Assembly: GCA_016703105.1 (NCBI GenBank)
Contig: JADJCS010000005.1
Span: forward strand, 319,925 to 383,924
Source: Flavobacteriales bacterium
GTDB lineage: Bacteria; Bacteroidota; Bacteroidia; Flavobacteriales_F; PHOS-HE28
Length of the DNA stretch: 64,000 nt
Direction: 5' to 3'
The translations under genes and the position numbers were made by a program. How positions within the stretch are numbered: position 1 is the first letter of the stretch; every line of letters starts with the position of its first letter. Below, piece by piece: positions 1 through 8,725 of this stretch. Below the pieces are notes generated by a model that saw only the letters and a program-made list of their open reading frames with translations, did not search any database and had not been told where the DNA came from.

Positions 1-878
1 GCTCAGGAAGAAACCGAGCAATGGTTTTGTCTTGTTCCCCAGGCTATCCTTCCTGAAAAGATCGGGCCGCTCAGGCTGGCCTCCACCTGGTTGTAGGCGT
101 ACTTGTCCAAGCCCACGATATCGGTGATGTCCTCCCCGACCTTGAAGCCGCTGGTGAGGTACTCCACACCGCCGAAGAAGCTGCGGCTGGGGCCCCGGGT
201 GGTGATGTTGATGACACCTCCGGTGACATCCCCGTAGTTCGCGGGGACACCTCCAGTAATAACCTGCACTTCCTCAATGGCCGCTTTGGGCAGGCCGGTA
301 CCCGATCCCGCAGGCACCTTGATACCGTCGATGTAGTAATAGGTGTTCTCCGATCGGGCGCCGCGAATGCTGATGCCTCCGCCTGTACCGCTTTCACTCG
401 TCCCCGCCACGGTAGTAGCGATGGATGCTGCCGAACGACCGGGCATTCGCGCGATATCCTCCCGGGTGATGGTGCCGCCGGAGGCACCACCATCCTTCTG
501 GATGAGAGGGACCTGGTACTGTACCACCTCGAACTCCTTCAACTCTATGCCTTGATTAAGGCCGAGGTCGAGGAAAGTGGTTTTGTTGCTGTTGATGACC
601 ACGCCAGTCTGCTTCAGCGGCTGGTAGCCCACGTAGGTCACGATCACATCGTACGAACCTGGATCGATCGGCTTGATCATGTATTTGCCGTCGAAATCCG
701 TGGTGCCGGAAGCGACCACGGTACCCCGGTTCTCCACGGCAACGTTGACGAAGGGCAGTGGCTCGGAGGACTTCTTGTCGACCACCGTGCCTTGCAAGGT
801 GCCGGCGCCCACTTGGGCGAATGATACGGTCGCTCCCAGGAGTCCAAGGGCGATCGTGGAGAATATCCTTCTCACCAT
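1..878 (-). CDS. TonB-dependent receptor, N-terminal part (cut by window edge, frameshifted)
   Basis: Outer-membrane TonB-dependent receptor that would import a ligand not identifiable here. The ATG at 878 is chosen because it opens a signal peptide ending in SFAQ; the frame runs further upstream but that part is not protein-like. Residues about 25-105 form a carboxypeptidase-regulatory-like domain (GTVVDKKSSEPLPFVNVAV), followed by a plug domain with IRGARSENTYYYIDGIKV and GGVINITTRG. After LSGPIF the frame is lost near bases 50-60. Reading one base over continues as RKDSLGNKTKPLLGFFLS, which is how such receptors proceed, so one base appears to be missing at the TTTT run. The barrel lies outside the window. 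No neighbour indicates the substrate. Confidence 0.85.
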
Positions 879-923
879 CAACGAGTAGGTTTTACGTTCA
901 GGACAACAGCGCAACGAGGGGGC

Positions 924-953
924 GTAAAGATAGAAAAGTCCCGGATCCGTCAA
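924..953 (-). promoter_or_regulatory. Bacteroidota-type promoter of the TonB receptor
   Basis: On the minus strand, TTG (953-951), an 18-base spacer and TATCTTTAC (932-924) match the Bacteroidota -33/-7 form TTG-N19-TAnnTTTG. The receptor ATG lies 45 bases downstream. The stretch 954-1132 holds no other signal that I can recognise. Confidence 0.5.
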
Positions 954-1132
954 ATCGTCGGAAATCCGCTCTGGGCGCGGGTTTCCGCATAACCAGCCTG
1001 CCGGGTACATCGTTTCGTGACTTGCTGCGGTGGTCATCTTGCGTTGAAGTGGGGGAAAGATATCCTGGCGGACCCTGCTCGCCGCGATCATGGCGGCCAA
1101 GGAAAAGTGGATGTATACAGGTCTGGCCGCCC

Positions 1133-1426
1133 TTATTTGGTGAACAGTCTTTTCAGGAACGGATCCCGGTGGCGCCCGCTCCCGTGTTTGTCCGCGCGTT
1201 TTGTGTTCTGCCGGAGGCGCTTCCGGGTGGCTTTGTCCTGTATGGCCATGTGGCGCTTGTGGTCGTTCCGGCGCTGCTTGGCCAGCTTCTTCTTCTCGTC
1301 CTTCTCCTTGCGCGCCTGGATGCGCTCTTGCTCCTTCTGCCCGATGCCGCCCTCCTGCGCGTGCATCGCCAATGGCGGGGCCAGAAGCAAGGCGAGGGTG
1401 AACAGGAACCGGAACGAGCGCATCAT
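1133..1426 (-). CDS. small secreted, highly basic hypothetical protein
   Basis: A 97-residue protein. It starts with a clear signal peptide (RFLFTLALLLAPPLAMHAQ, cleavage expected after HAQ). The mature part is almost entirely charged: it is rich in Lys, Arg, Gln and Glu (QKEQERIQARKEKDEKKK) and is probably helical or coiled-coil. A second ATG three bases downstream of the first could also be the start. I do not recognise a family. It is divergent from the Rieske-like lipoprotein gene at 1494 and shares the 67-base intergenic region with it. The signal peptide and lack of an overlapping competitor support a real gene; the function is unknown. Confidence 0.55.
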   Translation of the reverse strand: MMRSFRFLFTLALLLAPPLAMHAQEGGIGQKEQERIQARKEKDEKKKLAKQRRNDHKRHMAIQDKATRKRLRQNTKRADKHGSGRHRDPFLKRLFTK

Positions 1427-1493
1427 GCAAGGATACGGCCGTCAACGGTACCGCGCATACCTACCTTCGCAGGGCCGCGTTCCATTCAACAGC

Positions 1494-1928
1494 ATGCTAC
1501 CCCGCTCCCTTGCGCCGAAGGTCCTTTTCTTGGGCTTGGCCGTGTTCTTTTTTCTCTCCTGCCGGAAGGAAGAGCAAGGCGGAGTACCCCTTACCACGGT
1601 GGACTTCCAGATCAACGTGAACAACCCGGCGTACATCGATATCGCGGTCCCGGGCGGCTGGCTCTATCTCACCGGGGGTTCTTTGGGTATCATCGTGTAC
1701 CGGAAGGCCATGGACGAATTCGTGGCGATGGACCGCCACTGCACCTACCAACCCACCGAGTTGTGCAAGGTGCATGTGGACGATAGCGAGGTGATCGCGC
1801 GCGACACGACCTGTTGCGGCAGCGCCTTCCTCCTACTGGACGGAAGTGTGACGGAAGGGCCCGCCGCTTTGGGATTGAAGCGTTACAACACCAACTTCAA
1901 CGGTACCACGCTGCGGATCTTCAATTGA
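1494..1928 (+). CDS. Rieske-like lipoprotein
   Basis: A 144-residue predicted lipoprotein. The ATG at 1494 gives a hydrophobic leader with lipobox FLSC at about residues 19-22. The rest resembles the Rieske-fold proteins often annotated in Bacteroidota: AMDEFVAMDRHCTYQP, then C-KVHVDD, then DTTCCGSAFLLLDGSVTEGPA, ending LRIFN. The canonical Rieske ligand pattern (C-x-H ... C-x2-H) is not complete, since the second site reads CCGS, so a 2Fe-2S cluster is not certain. TACCTTCGC at 1462-1470 lies just upstream and fits a -7 box. It is convergent with ahcY across a hairpin at 1952-2023. Electron transfer or a structural surface role are both possible. Confidence 0.7.
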   Translation: MLPRSLAPKVLFLGLAVFFFLSCRKEEQGGVPLTTVDFQINVNNPAYIDIAVPGGWLYLTGGSLGIIVYRKAMDEFVAMDRHCTYQPTELCKVHVDDSEVIARDTTCCGSAFLLLDGSVTEGPAALGLKRYNTNFNGTTLRIFN

Positions 1929-1951
1929 CCCGCGCCACAAGCTGCAGGCCT

Positions 1952-2023
1952 CAAGCCACAAGCTTTTATCGAAAAGAACAAGCCCCAGCTCGATCGAGCC
2001 TGGGGCTTGAAGCTTGTGGCTTG
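1952..2023. terminator. nested inverted repeat / bidirectional terminator between convergent genes
   Basis: Inner stem AAGCCCCAG (1980-1988) pairs with CTGGGGCTT (2000-2008) around an 11-base loop. An outer arm CAAGCCACAAGCTT (1952-1965) pairs with its exact complement at 2010-2023. It sits between the stops of the Rieske-like gene and ahcY and could end transcription from both sides. The outer arms look like an intergenic repeat rather than a simple terminator. Confidence 0.6.
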
Positions 2024-2048
2024 CGGCGCGTGGCCGACGGGCGCGTGC

Positions 2049-3377
2049 TCAGTAGCGGTAGGCGTCGTTCTTGAACGGACCGTTCTTCGGCACGCCAATG
2101 TACTTGGCCTGCGCGTCGGTGAGTTCTTCCAGCTCCACACCGATCTTGGCGAGGTGCAGCATGGCCACCATCTCATCGAGGTGCTTGGGCAGCACGTAAA
2201 CCTTGTTCTCGTAATTGCCGTGGTTCTGCCACAGTTCGAGTTGGGCCAGCGTCTGGTTGGTGAAGCTGTTGCTCATCACGAAGCTGGGGTGGCCGGTCGC
2301 ACAGCCCAGGTTCACCAGGCGGCCTTCGGCCAGGATGATGATGTCCTTGCCATCGATGGTGTACTTGTCCACCTGTGGCTTGATCTCCACTTTGGTGTTC
2401 CCGTAGTTCTTGTTCAACCAGGCCATATCGATCTCGTTGTCGAAGTGACCGATGTTGCAGACGATGGCCTTGTCCTTCATTTTGCGGAAGGCGGCTTCCG
2501 TAACGATGTTGAAGTTGCCCGTGGTGGTGATGATGATGTCCGCACGATGCACATTGGGCACCAGCTTCTTCACCTCAAAACCGTCCATCGCCGCTTGCAG
2601 CGCACAGATGGGATCGATCTCGGTAACGATCACCCGCGCACCCGCGCCACGCAGTGATGCCGCAGTACCCTTGCCCACATCGCCGTAACCGCACACGATG
2701 GCGACCTTGCCGGCCATCATGATGTCGGTGGCGCGGCGGATCGCGTCCACCGCGCTCTCCTTGCAACCGTACTTGTTGTCGAACTTGCTCTTGGTCACGC
2801 TGTCGTTCACGTTGATCGCGGGCATCGGCAGGGTGCCGTTGCGCTCGCGATCCATCAAGCGGAGCACACCGGTGGTTGTTTCCTCGCTCAGCCCCTTGAT
2901 CCCTTTGATCAGCTCGGGGAATTTGTCGAAGACCATGTTGGTTAGGTCACCGCCATCGTCCAGGATCATGTTGAGGGGCTGGCCACCTTCGAAGGCGAAG
3001 ATCGTCTGCTCGATACACCAGTCGAACTCCTCGTTGTTCATGCCCTTCCACGCGTACACGGGAATACCCGCCTTGGCGATCGCGGCCGCAGCGTGGTCCT
3101 GGGTGCTGAAGATGTTGCAGCTACTCCAGCTCACTTCGGCTCCGAGCTCCTTGAGGGTCTCGATGAGCACAGCGGTCTGGATGGTCATGTGCAGGCAACC
3201 GGCGATGCGGGCACCCTTCAAGGGCTTCTCTTTCCCGTGCTTCTCGCGAAGCGCCATCAGTCCGGGCATCTCGGCCTCGGCCAGTTCGATCTCTTTACGG
3301 CCCCACTCGGCGAGGGTCATATCCTTCACCTTGTACGTGAGCTTCTCTTTGGTCTGCGGCATGGTGGTCGTGTTCAT
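2049..3377 (-). CDS. ahcY: adenosylhomocysteinase
   Basis: Cytoplasmic NAD-dependent enzyme that hydrolyses S-adenosyl-L-homocysteine to adenosine and homocysteine, which removes the product inhibitor of SAM methyltransferases. The 442-residue length is normal. Visible features: CLHMTIQTAVLIETL near residues 60-75, NVNDSVTKSKFDNKYGC (substrate Lys/Asp region and Asn before Cys), the Rossmann NAD motif VCGYGDVGKG, and the conserved C-terminus KNGPFKNDAYRY. A second in-frame ATG (MPQTKEKL) five codons in could be the start. A -7-like TACATTTGC lies seven bases upstream of the ATG, so the mRNA leader would be very short. Divergent from the GGGP synthase gene. Confidence 0.97.
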   Translation of the reverse strand: MNTTTMPQTKEKLTYKVKDMTLAEWGRKEIELAEAEMPGLMALREKHGKEKPLKGARIAGCLHMTIQTAVLIETLKELGAEVSWSSCNIFSTQDHAAAAIAKAGIPVYAWKGMNNEEFDWCIEQTIFAFEGGQPLNMILDDGGDLTNMVFDKFPELIKGIKGLSEETTTGVLRLMDRERNGTLPMPAINVNDSVTKSKFDNKYGCKESAVDAIRRATDIMMAGKVAIVCGYGDVGKGTAASLRGAGARVIVTEIDPICALQAAMDGFEVKKLVPNVHRADIIITTTGNFNIVTEAAFRKMKDKAIVCNIGHFDNEIDMAWLNKNYGNTKVEIKPQVDKYTIDGKDIIILAEGRLVNLGCATGHPSFVMSNSFTNQTLAQLELWQNHGNYENKVYVLPKHLDEMVAMLHLAKIGVELEELTDAQAKYIGVPKNGPFKNDAYRY

Positions 3378-3383
3378 CGGGCG

Positions 3384-3392
3384 GCAAATGTA
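3384..3392 (-). promoter_or_regulatory. -7 promoter element of ahcY
   Basis: The minus strand reads TACATTTGC, a full match to TAnnTTTG, ending seven bases before the ahcY ATG. No TTG occurs at the expected -33 spacing, so only the -7 part is supported. Confidence 0.45.
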
Positions 3393-3460
3393 AAGGCTTT
3401 CAGCGGTGTGGTCTACCGCTGGACGGCCCAGCGGCGAAAGGGTTTGGTTATGTTCGCATC

Positions 3461-4201
3461 ATGGGCGCAGTGCTCCAACAGATCGAAGCGGCAAAGAGTT
3501 CGGGGCGCAAGCTCCTGGCCGTGCTGATCGACCCCGACTTCGGGCAGGACGAGGCCCTGCTGGAGCGCACGGTACAGAACGCCTGCATGGCCAAGGCCGA
3601 CCTGATCTTCGTGGGCGGCAGTTTGCTCACGTCCGCAGCGTTCGACCACTGTGTGCATCTGGTGAAGCAATGGAGCGACCGCCCCGTAGTACTCTTCCCA
3701 GGCAGCCCCGCGCAATTGAGCGTACATGCCGACGCGGTGCTCTTCCTCTCATTGATCAGCGGCCGCAACCCCGAACTGCTCATTGGCCACCACGTCACCG
3801 CTGCGCCCACCGTGCGCGCCCTTGGTCTGGAAGCGATCCCTACCGGCTATATGTTGGTGGATGGCGGCAAGCCCACCACGGTGAGTTACGTGAGCCAGAC
3901 GTTCCCGATCCCGCACGACAAACCAGGTATCGCCGCCGCCACGGCCATCGCCGGGGAACTGCTCGGCCTGCGCACCATCTATATGGATACCGGAAGCGGC
4001 GCCCTGCGCACCGTGAGCCCGGAGATGATCGCTGCCGTGCGCGCTTCGGTGGAGGCGCCGATCATCATCGGCGGTGGTATTCGCGATGCGGCCACTGCTC
4101 GCGCACTATGCGAGGCGGGTGCGGATGTGCTGGTGATGGGCACCGCCTTCGAGCAGGATCCCGAGCTGATCTTCGCGATGAGCGAGGCGGTGCACGGGTG
4201 A
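3461..4201 (+). CDS. geranylgeranylglyceryl phosphate synthase family protein (group II)
   Basis: A TIM-barrel prenyltransferase that joins geranylgeranyl diphosphate to sn-glycerol 1-phosphate to make an archaea-type ether-lipid precursor. The 246 residues show the family phosphate- and prenyl-binding elements: LIDPDF near residue 22, FVGGSLL, LFPGSPAQLS, TGYMLVDGGKP, YMDTGSGA, IIIGGGIRD and VMGTAFEQD. Homologues are known in Flavobacteriia and other Bacteroidota, where the fate of the product is not well settled. The start at 3461 follows TATGTTCGC (3449-3457), so the transcript may be nearly leaderless. No G1P dehydrogenase is visible nearby. Confidence 0.92.
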   Translation: MGAVLQQIEAAKSSGRKLLAVLIDPDFGQDEALLERTVQNACMAKADLIFVGGSLLTSAAFDHCVHLVKQWSDRPVVLFPGSPAQLSVHADAVLFLSLISGRNPELLIGHHVTAAPTVRALGLEAIPTGYMLVDGGKPTTVSYVSQTFPIPHDKPGIAAATAIAGELLGLRTIYMDTGSGALRTVSPEMIAAVRASVEAPIIIGGGIRDAATARALCEAGADVLVMGTAFEQDPELIFAMSEAVHG

Positions 4202-4231
4202 GGGTTCAAAAGTCCTGCCGCAGGATAGTCG

Positions 4232-5113
4232 TCATCGTTTCAAGAAGGAAGCTGCCTGGACCCTCCCGAGGGTATCCTCGAAACGGACCACATACATGCC
4301 TGGCATAAGTCCGGATGTCGGCACCATCCCGTTCGCACAAAAGAACTTCGCTACTACCCTACCATCCAGCGCAACGACTTCGACCGAGCCCGGCGCTGCG
4401 ATGTTCAACACATCCAGGACCGGGTCGTGCACTGGCATGAACGGATCAGCGGAGGAAGAAGGTGCCTGCACCCCTAAGTGGATCTCACAAGTGCCGGTGC
4501 CTCCTACGTTCGACCCGAACTGCACGATGTCGTTGTCGGTCATGCACACGAGCCAGGCCATCCCCGATACACCGACACAACCACATGTATGTAACAGACC
4601 ACCATCGCCACCAATGCCTTGGATCCAATGCGCGGTAGCAAAGGTCCCGCCCCCGCCCAAGGGTGCTATACCTATCCGCTTCCTATCCGACCCGTTCACG
4701 GGGATCGTATCGATGGTGATCACCAACATGTCCGCAACGCCGGGCACCGCGAACACGTTATTGACCGTGTCGCCCACAAGGACATCGAAATCATAGAGCA
4801 CGCGTTCCACAGTATCACCGGGTGGGTAGTAGAAGACCTGACCGAGTTCGTTGTCCTTGATCGCCCCATCATACCAAGTCCCGCCGAAATTCCCCGTGGT
4901 TCGGATCCTATGGAAAGTGGAACCGCTGATCGTGGTATCGGGGTAGGATGGGTCATACTCATGGTACCAACCATCGAAAGGATATCCAGGGCCGATCCAG
5001 AAACCGGTGGCCCATGTCGCGTTCGAGTCGGGCAGCGCATCGAACTGGCCATGCCCTTGCGGAGCGAGCAATAGTAAAAGCGGAACGAACAGAGCGATGC
5101 GCGACGACCTCAT
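4232..5113 (-). CDS. secreted protein with T9SS type A sorting domain
   Basis: Predicted secreted protein of 293 residues. The ATG at 5113 is preferred over the upstream one because it opens a standard signal peptide (RIALFVPLLLLLAPQGHGQ). The middle (residues about 20-210) is rich in Gly, Asp and Thr, with no family I recognise. The C-terminal 70 residues fit a T9SS type A domain: PVLDVLNIAAPGSVEVVALD, then GLMPGMYVVRFED and a final FLKR. It would be exported by Sec, then moved across the outer membrane by type IX secretion and processed there. A TATCTTGG element on the minus strand (5120-5127) precedes the start. Confidence 0.75.
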   Translation of the reverse strand: MRSSRIALFVPLLLLLAPQGHGQFDALPDSNATWATGFWIGPGYPFDGWYHEYDPSYPDTTISGSTFHRIRTTGNFGGTWYDGAIKDNELGQVFYYPPGDTVERVLYDFDVLVGDTVNNVFAVPGVADMLVITIDTIPVNGSDRKRIGIAPLGGGGTFATAHWIQGIGGDGGLLHTCGCVGVSGMAWLVCMTDNDIVQFGSNVGGTGTCEIHLGVQAPSSSADPFMPVHDPVLDVLNIAAPGSVEVVALDGRVVAKFFCANGMVPTSGLMPGMYVVRFEDTLGRVQAASFLKR

Positions 5114-5144
5114 GGTGCCCCAAGATACAGGCATCCTCCTCATG

Positions 5145-6062
5145 TCATAAAGGCTTGCGCAACCACACGCACAGCAGCATGCCCTGCTTGGTCCACTTCA
5201 TATAGGGGACAAGCACGGGATCAAGCACCTTGGGAAGGAAGGTCTTGTCGACATAGAAATTCTGATGCGCGACCTGGTACCCGTGCTTCGCCGCGAAAGA
5301 CCGGAAAGTGAGCGGAGCGAACTCGAATAGATGATAGGGCTCGTGCATCGGGCTCAGGTTGGCCACCATGTCCGTTCCGCCTAGCCGGTAATAGAAGTTC
5401 ACCAGGCGATTCACGAGCCAATTGGACGACGGCACTTCGATACGCATCACACCGCCCGGCTTCAACCAGCGCATGCCGCGAAGGATCGCGGCCGATGGAT
5501 CGTACATGTGCTCGAGCACCACAGCGAAGGAGATGAAGTCGAAGTGCGCCTCCGGATATTCGATGGTCTCGATCATGCCCAGCTTCAACCGTTCCGGGTC
5601 CAAGCCCATTCGGTTGATCGCCCTTTCATGGAAAGGATTGGAGGGTTCGAAACCGTACGTATCAAAACCCGCCTTGGCCATGGCCAGCATGCCCTTGCCG
5701 ATCCCCGCCCCCACATCCAGCGCCCTTATCTGTGCGCGGTCCGGCAAGAGCGTCCTCGCACGGTCGAGCTCCTCCACGAAGTAGTTCTCCTCCAGCGTGA
5801 AGTACTCCTCGTTCCAATACGCTTCAGGCGGCACGCCGTAGTGGTCCTGTAGGTCGAAAGGGATCGGCTGTGGATCGCTGTAGACCAGATCGCAATTGGA
5901 GCAACGCCGGATCGTGGTCGAGATCCCCACCACTTTCCGCGGATGCCGACCCTGCGAGTGGTTGAGACGCCTGCCCAGGATCTTGTGCCCGACCGCAGGA
6001 GAGCCGCACATATTGCACGCCGTTACCGGGTCGAAATGGTAGCTGTATCGGCCCTGTCTCAT
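5145..6062 (-). CDS. class I SAM-dependent methyltransferase with N-terminal zinc-binding segment
   Basis: A 305-residue cytoplasmic protein. Residues about 10-55 hold two Cys pairs (CNMCGS and CSNC), a zinc-ribbon-like arrangement often found at the front of sugar or natural-product methyltransferases. The Rossmann methyltransferase core follows: motif I ALDVGAGIGKGMLAMAK, acidic motif GFEPSN, and FAVVLEHMYDPSAAILRGM with WLKPGGVMRIEVPS. The C-terminus holds RSFAAKHGYQVA. The start at 6062 is chosen because the longer frame adds a low-complexity Arg-rich stretch. The substrate is unknown; surface polysaccharide or lipid modification is plausible. It is not linked to a glycosyltransferase cluster here. 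Confidence 0.8.
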   Translation of the reverse strand: MRQGRYSYHFDPVTACNMCGSPAVGHKILGRRLNHSQGRHPRKVVGISTTIRRCSNCDLVYSDPQPIPFDLQDHYGVPPEAYWNEEYFTLEENYFVEELDRARTLLPDRAQIRALDVGAGIGKGMLAMAKAGFDTYGFEPSNPFHERAINRMGLDPERLKLGMIETIEYPEAHFDFISFAVVLEHMYDPSAAILRGMRWLKPGGVMRIEVPSSNWLVNRLVNFYYRLGGTDMVANLSPMHEPYHLFEFAPLTFRSFAAKHGYQVAHQNFYVDKTFLPKVLDPVLVPYMKWTKQGMLLCVWLRKPL

Positions 6063-6172
6063 CTGATCTCGTTCCCGGTAGCGTAGACGGGGGCAGCGTC
6101 CTTGCGTTGCTCCATCCAATTCGATCCCCGGTACGAAGATGTGGTGCTTCAGGCCGTTGAGCGCTCCCCGGA

Positions 6173-8560
6173 TCAGAACCGTAGGCTCACACCTGCCAAT
6201 ACGTTCAAAGGAGCTTGCGGGAACAGGCCCACCATTTCCTGCCTGCGGCCTTCATACACATAACTGTACACCCAGCCGTTGCTTTCGTACAACTCGCTGA
6301 AGAGGTTGCGCACCGTGATGTGCAGATCGATCCCTTTCAAGCCCTTCATCCCCAGCAACGTCACATTAGCCCGAAGGTCGTTCACGAAATAGGGGTCGAG
6401 CATTCTGTCCGGGCTGGAGGTGTTGTCCAAATACTGTGCTCCTACATAACGGGCTATCCAGGTCACTTCCGCAGAGCCCTTGTCCGGTCGGTGCCATACA
6501 CGGAACGCGGCTTCACCGCTCGCGATCATGGAAGGCGAGAACGCGAGGTCCGTGTCCACATGCTCCTGTGTTCGTTGCCCGCCCAGGTCCCAGTCATCCA
6601 CGAACTCGGTGAAGGCGGGCACCTTGTTGCGGCTGAGCGTCACGTTGCCGCGAAAGGTCAGCCAGGACAGGATCCGCGCGGCCAGGGATAGTTCGGCACC
6701 GGTTCGATAGCTACGCGGAACGTTGGTGCGCAACGCAGCACCCACATCGTTCAGTTCACCGGTGAGCACGAGTTGGTCCGTGTAGTCCATGTAATAGAGG
6801 TTCAGCCCTCCGCTGAAGCGCCCACTGCGCCGCTCGTAGCCCAACTCATAGTCGAACAAGCGTTCGCTGCGCGGACGACCGCTCGGCGTGGTTTCCACCA
6901 GATCGTCCCGGTTCGGCTCACGGTTGCCCACCGCGAAGGAGGCGTAGACCTTGCCACCCTCATGCGCACGCCACAACGCACCGGCCTTGGGATTGAAGAA
7001 GGTGTGGCGCACCTGCTGCGTGATGTTCTCCAGATCGTTGTCATACCCGAGGAACCTATGGTCGACCTGGCGGATCTGCAGGTCGCCGTACACATCGAAG
7101 TGATCGCCCAGCGCGAGGGTGAGCTTGCCGAAGAGGTTCACATCCGTCTTCCGCGCCTCGTTGTCATAGTAGCGATGACCGATGTCCGTGTTCCCCGCAT
7201 ACCGCGCCCAGATCACCTCCCCGAAGTGCTCGCCTTCGTATAGCGCGTAACTACCACCGATCACCAGTCGGTGCCGCCCGAGATCCGCATGCACACCGAG
7301 GTTCGCTCCGGTCAACGTATTGTCCAGCCAACGCCTGCGCACGAGATCGGTCGAGGTGATGGTATCGCCGTCGATCACGGCCGTGGCGATGCCATAGATG
7401 GCGAGGTCGTCGTCCGTGCGGAACTGTTCATAGTAACCCGCTCCGGGAACGTGGAATAACGTGAGGTGCACGGCGGCGCGATCACCGAAGCGTTGGTCCA
7501 ACAAAAGTTGGTAGTGCGTCTGGTCGTAATTGTCGACCTCGTTCCTATAGGTGTACCCATTGTAGGTGCGTGCGGTGTCGATCACTTCGCGTGGCACACC
7601 ACCCCAGGCCTGATACGTCACCTCTTTACCCCGGAAAGTGATGAACCGCAACGATCGTGTACGTCCCATCCACGCCCCTTGCAGGAAGTAGCTTTTCAGA
7701 TCGGCGCTGGCCCGATCGATGTAACCGTCACTGGTGATCGAAGAGAGACGCACATCCAAACTGAAGCGATGGGCGAGCAGACCGGTGCCCGCACTGACCG
7801 AATAACGCTGCGTGTTGAAGGATCCACCGCTCACGCTCACCAGCCCCCACGGCTCCCGGCGCACAGCCGTGGTGCGCACGTTCACGCTCGCACCGAACGC
7901 CGCAGGACCATTGGTACTGGTGCCCACACCGCGTTGGACTTCGATGTCCTCGGCGCTGGTGGCGAGGTCGGGCATATTAACCAGAAAGGCGCCCTTGCTT
8001 TCCGCATCGTTGAACGGCACGCCGTTCACGGTAATGTTCGTGCGCGTGGCATCGCTCCCACGGATGCGCATATAGGTGTAACCAATGCCCGTGCCCGCGT
8101 CACTTGTGGCCACCGTGCTCGGCTGCGCTTCGAGCAAGTACGGAAGGTCCACCCCGGTGTTCATCCGCGCTATCTCCTCTTTGGTCAATACGCTCTTCGC
8201 GAACGGTGTGCGCTCCCCCGCCCGCAGCGCGGTGACCTCCGCGGGCCGCATCAACACCGCTTGCGGCTTCAATTCCAACAGCAGGTCCGATGTGCCTTCG
8301 TCGAGGTGGATGATCGTATCCACCTCCAGGTAGCCCATGCTCGACACGCGCACGCGCTGCGGGCCGGGCCGCAGTCCGTTCACGCGAAAATGTCCATCGC
8401 GATCCGTCACGGCGCCGAACCGCTGATCGTCACCCACCACCACGGCCGCACCTTCCAAGGCTCCGCTGTCCGCAGTGGTCACCGTGCCGGTGAATTGTAC
8501 TTGCGCCTGCACGGAAAGCGTGAGGACCATCACACACACACCTGCTGCGTACTTGCTCAT
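6173..8560 (-). CDS. TonB-dependent receptor under TPP riboswitch control (probable thiamine importer)
   Basis: Outer-membrane receptor of 795 residues. The ATG at 8560 gives a signal peptide ending VQAQ. Residues about 20-100 form a carboxypeptidase-like domain (VVVGDDQRFGAVTDRDGHF), followed by the plug (TGIGYTYMRIRGSDATRTNITVNGVPFND) and a 22-strand-type barrel ending in NVLAGVSLRF, with the terminal Phe typical of barrel assembly. A THI box lies in its leader, 28 bases upstream of the ATG, so expression should fall when thiamine diphosphate is plentiful. Known thiamine-regulated receptors of Bacteroidota (OMR1 type) take up thiamine or its precursors; the substrate here is inferred from the riboswitch only. 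Confidence 0.88.
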   Translation of the reverse strand: MSKYAAGVCVMVLTLSVQAQVQFTGTVTTADSGALEGAAVVVGDDQRFGAVTDRDGHFRVNGLRPGPQRVRVSSMGYLEVDTIIHLDEGTSDLLLELKPQAVLMRPAEVTALRAGERTPFAKSVLTKEEIARMNTGVDLPYLLEAQPSTVATSDAGTGIGYTYMRIRGSDATRTNITVNGVPFNDAESKGAFLVNMPDLATSAEDIEVQRGVGTSTNGPAAFGASVNVRTTAVRREPWGLVSVSGGSFNTQRYSVSAGTGLLAHRFSLDVRLSSITSDGYIDRASADLKSYFLQGAWMGRTRSLRFITFRGKEVTYQAWGGVPREVIDTARTYNGYTYRNEVDNYDQTHYQLLLDQRFGDRAAVHLTLFHVPGAGYYEQFRTDDDLAIYGIATAVIDGDTITSTDLVRRRWLDNTLTGANLGVHADLGRHRLVIGGSYALYEGEHFGEVIWARYAGNTDIGHRYYDNEARKTDVNLFGKLTLALGDHFDVYGDLQIRQVDHRFLGYDNDLENITQQVRHTFFNPKAGALWRAHEGGKVYASFAVGNREPNRDDLVETTPSGRPRSERLFDYELGYERRSGRFSGGLNLYYMDYTDQLVLTGELNDVGAALRTNVPRSYRTGAELSLAARILSWLTFRGNVTLSRNKVPAFTEFVDDWDLGGQRTQEHVDTDLAFSPSMIASGEAAFRVWHRPDKGSAEVTWIARYVGAQYLDNTSSPDRMLDPYFVNDLRANVTLLGMKGLKGIDLHITVRNLFSELYESNGWVYSYVYEGRRQEMVGLFPQAPLNVLAGVSLRF

Positions 8561-8587
8561 GTTCCTCTCCGTGTAAAGCGTCGTACA

Positions 8588-8686
8588 CGGAGTGCCCCGG
8601 GATCCGGGAGCGTTCCCTTCGCAGCATGACCTGCGCAGGTTCGAAGGGTATGATCTCAGCCCTGGCTCTCGCCGGGGCACCCCTGT
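8588..8686 (-). promoter_or_regulatory. TPP riboswitch (THI box)
   Basis: On the minus strand the RNA begins with the P1 arm GGGGTGCCCCGG (about 8684-8673). The conserved CTGAGATCATACCC and TTCGAACCTG follow, then the GCGAAGGGA box, and the element closes with CCGGGGCACTCC (about 8600-8589). These are the diagnostic blocks of the thiamine diphosphate riboswitch, in the right order. The 28 bases between its end and the receptor ATG contain no obvious intrinsic terminator, so control of translation start is more likely. Confidence 0.93.
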
Positions 8687-8695
8687 AGGACGGGA

Positions 8696-8725
8696 CGAAG
8701 GTAGTTAGGAAGAACGGCCGATCAA
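8696..8725 (-). promoter_or_regulatory. promoter of the riboswitch-TonB receptor transcript
   Basis: The minus strand has TTG (8725-8723), exactly 19 bases, then TACCTTCG (8703-8696), an excellent Bacteroidota -33/-7 pair. Transcription would start at about 8690, right at the 5' edge of the TPP riboswitch. The TTG overlaps the stop of the ATPase gene, so the receptor has its own promoter. Confidence 0.7.

Noticed and set aside
3..1445. Long N-terminal extension of the TonB receptor frame up to 1445
   Set aside because: The extension is Pro/Arg/His-rich, overlaps the small basic secreted gene, and precedes a perfect signal peptide at 878.
1932..2045. Possible small RNA or attachment site in the inverted repeat before ahcY
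   Set aside because: The structure is explained by a terminator between convergent genes plus repeat arms; no integrase or promoter is nearby.
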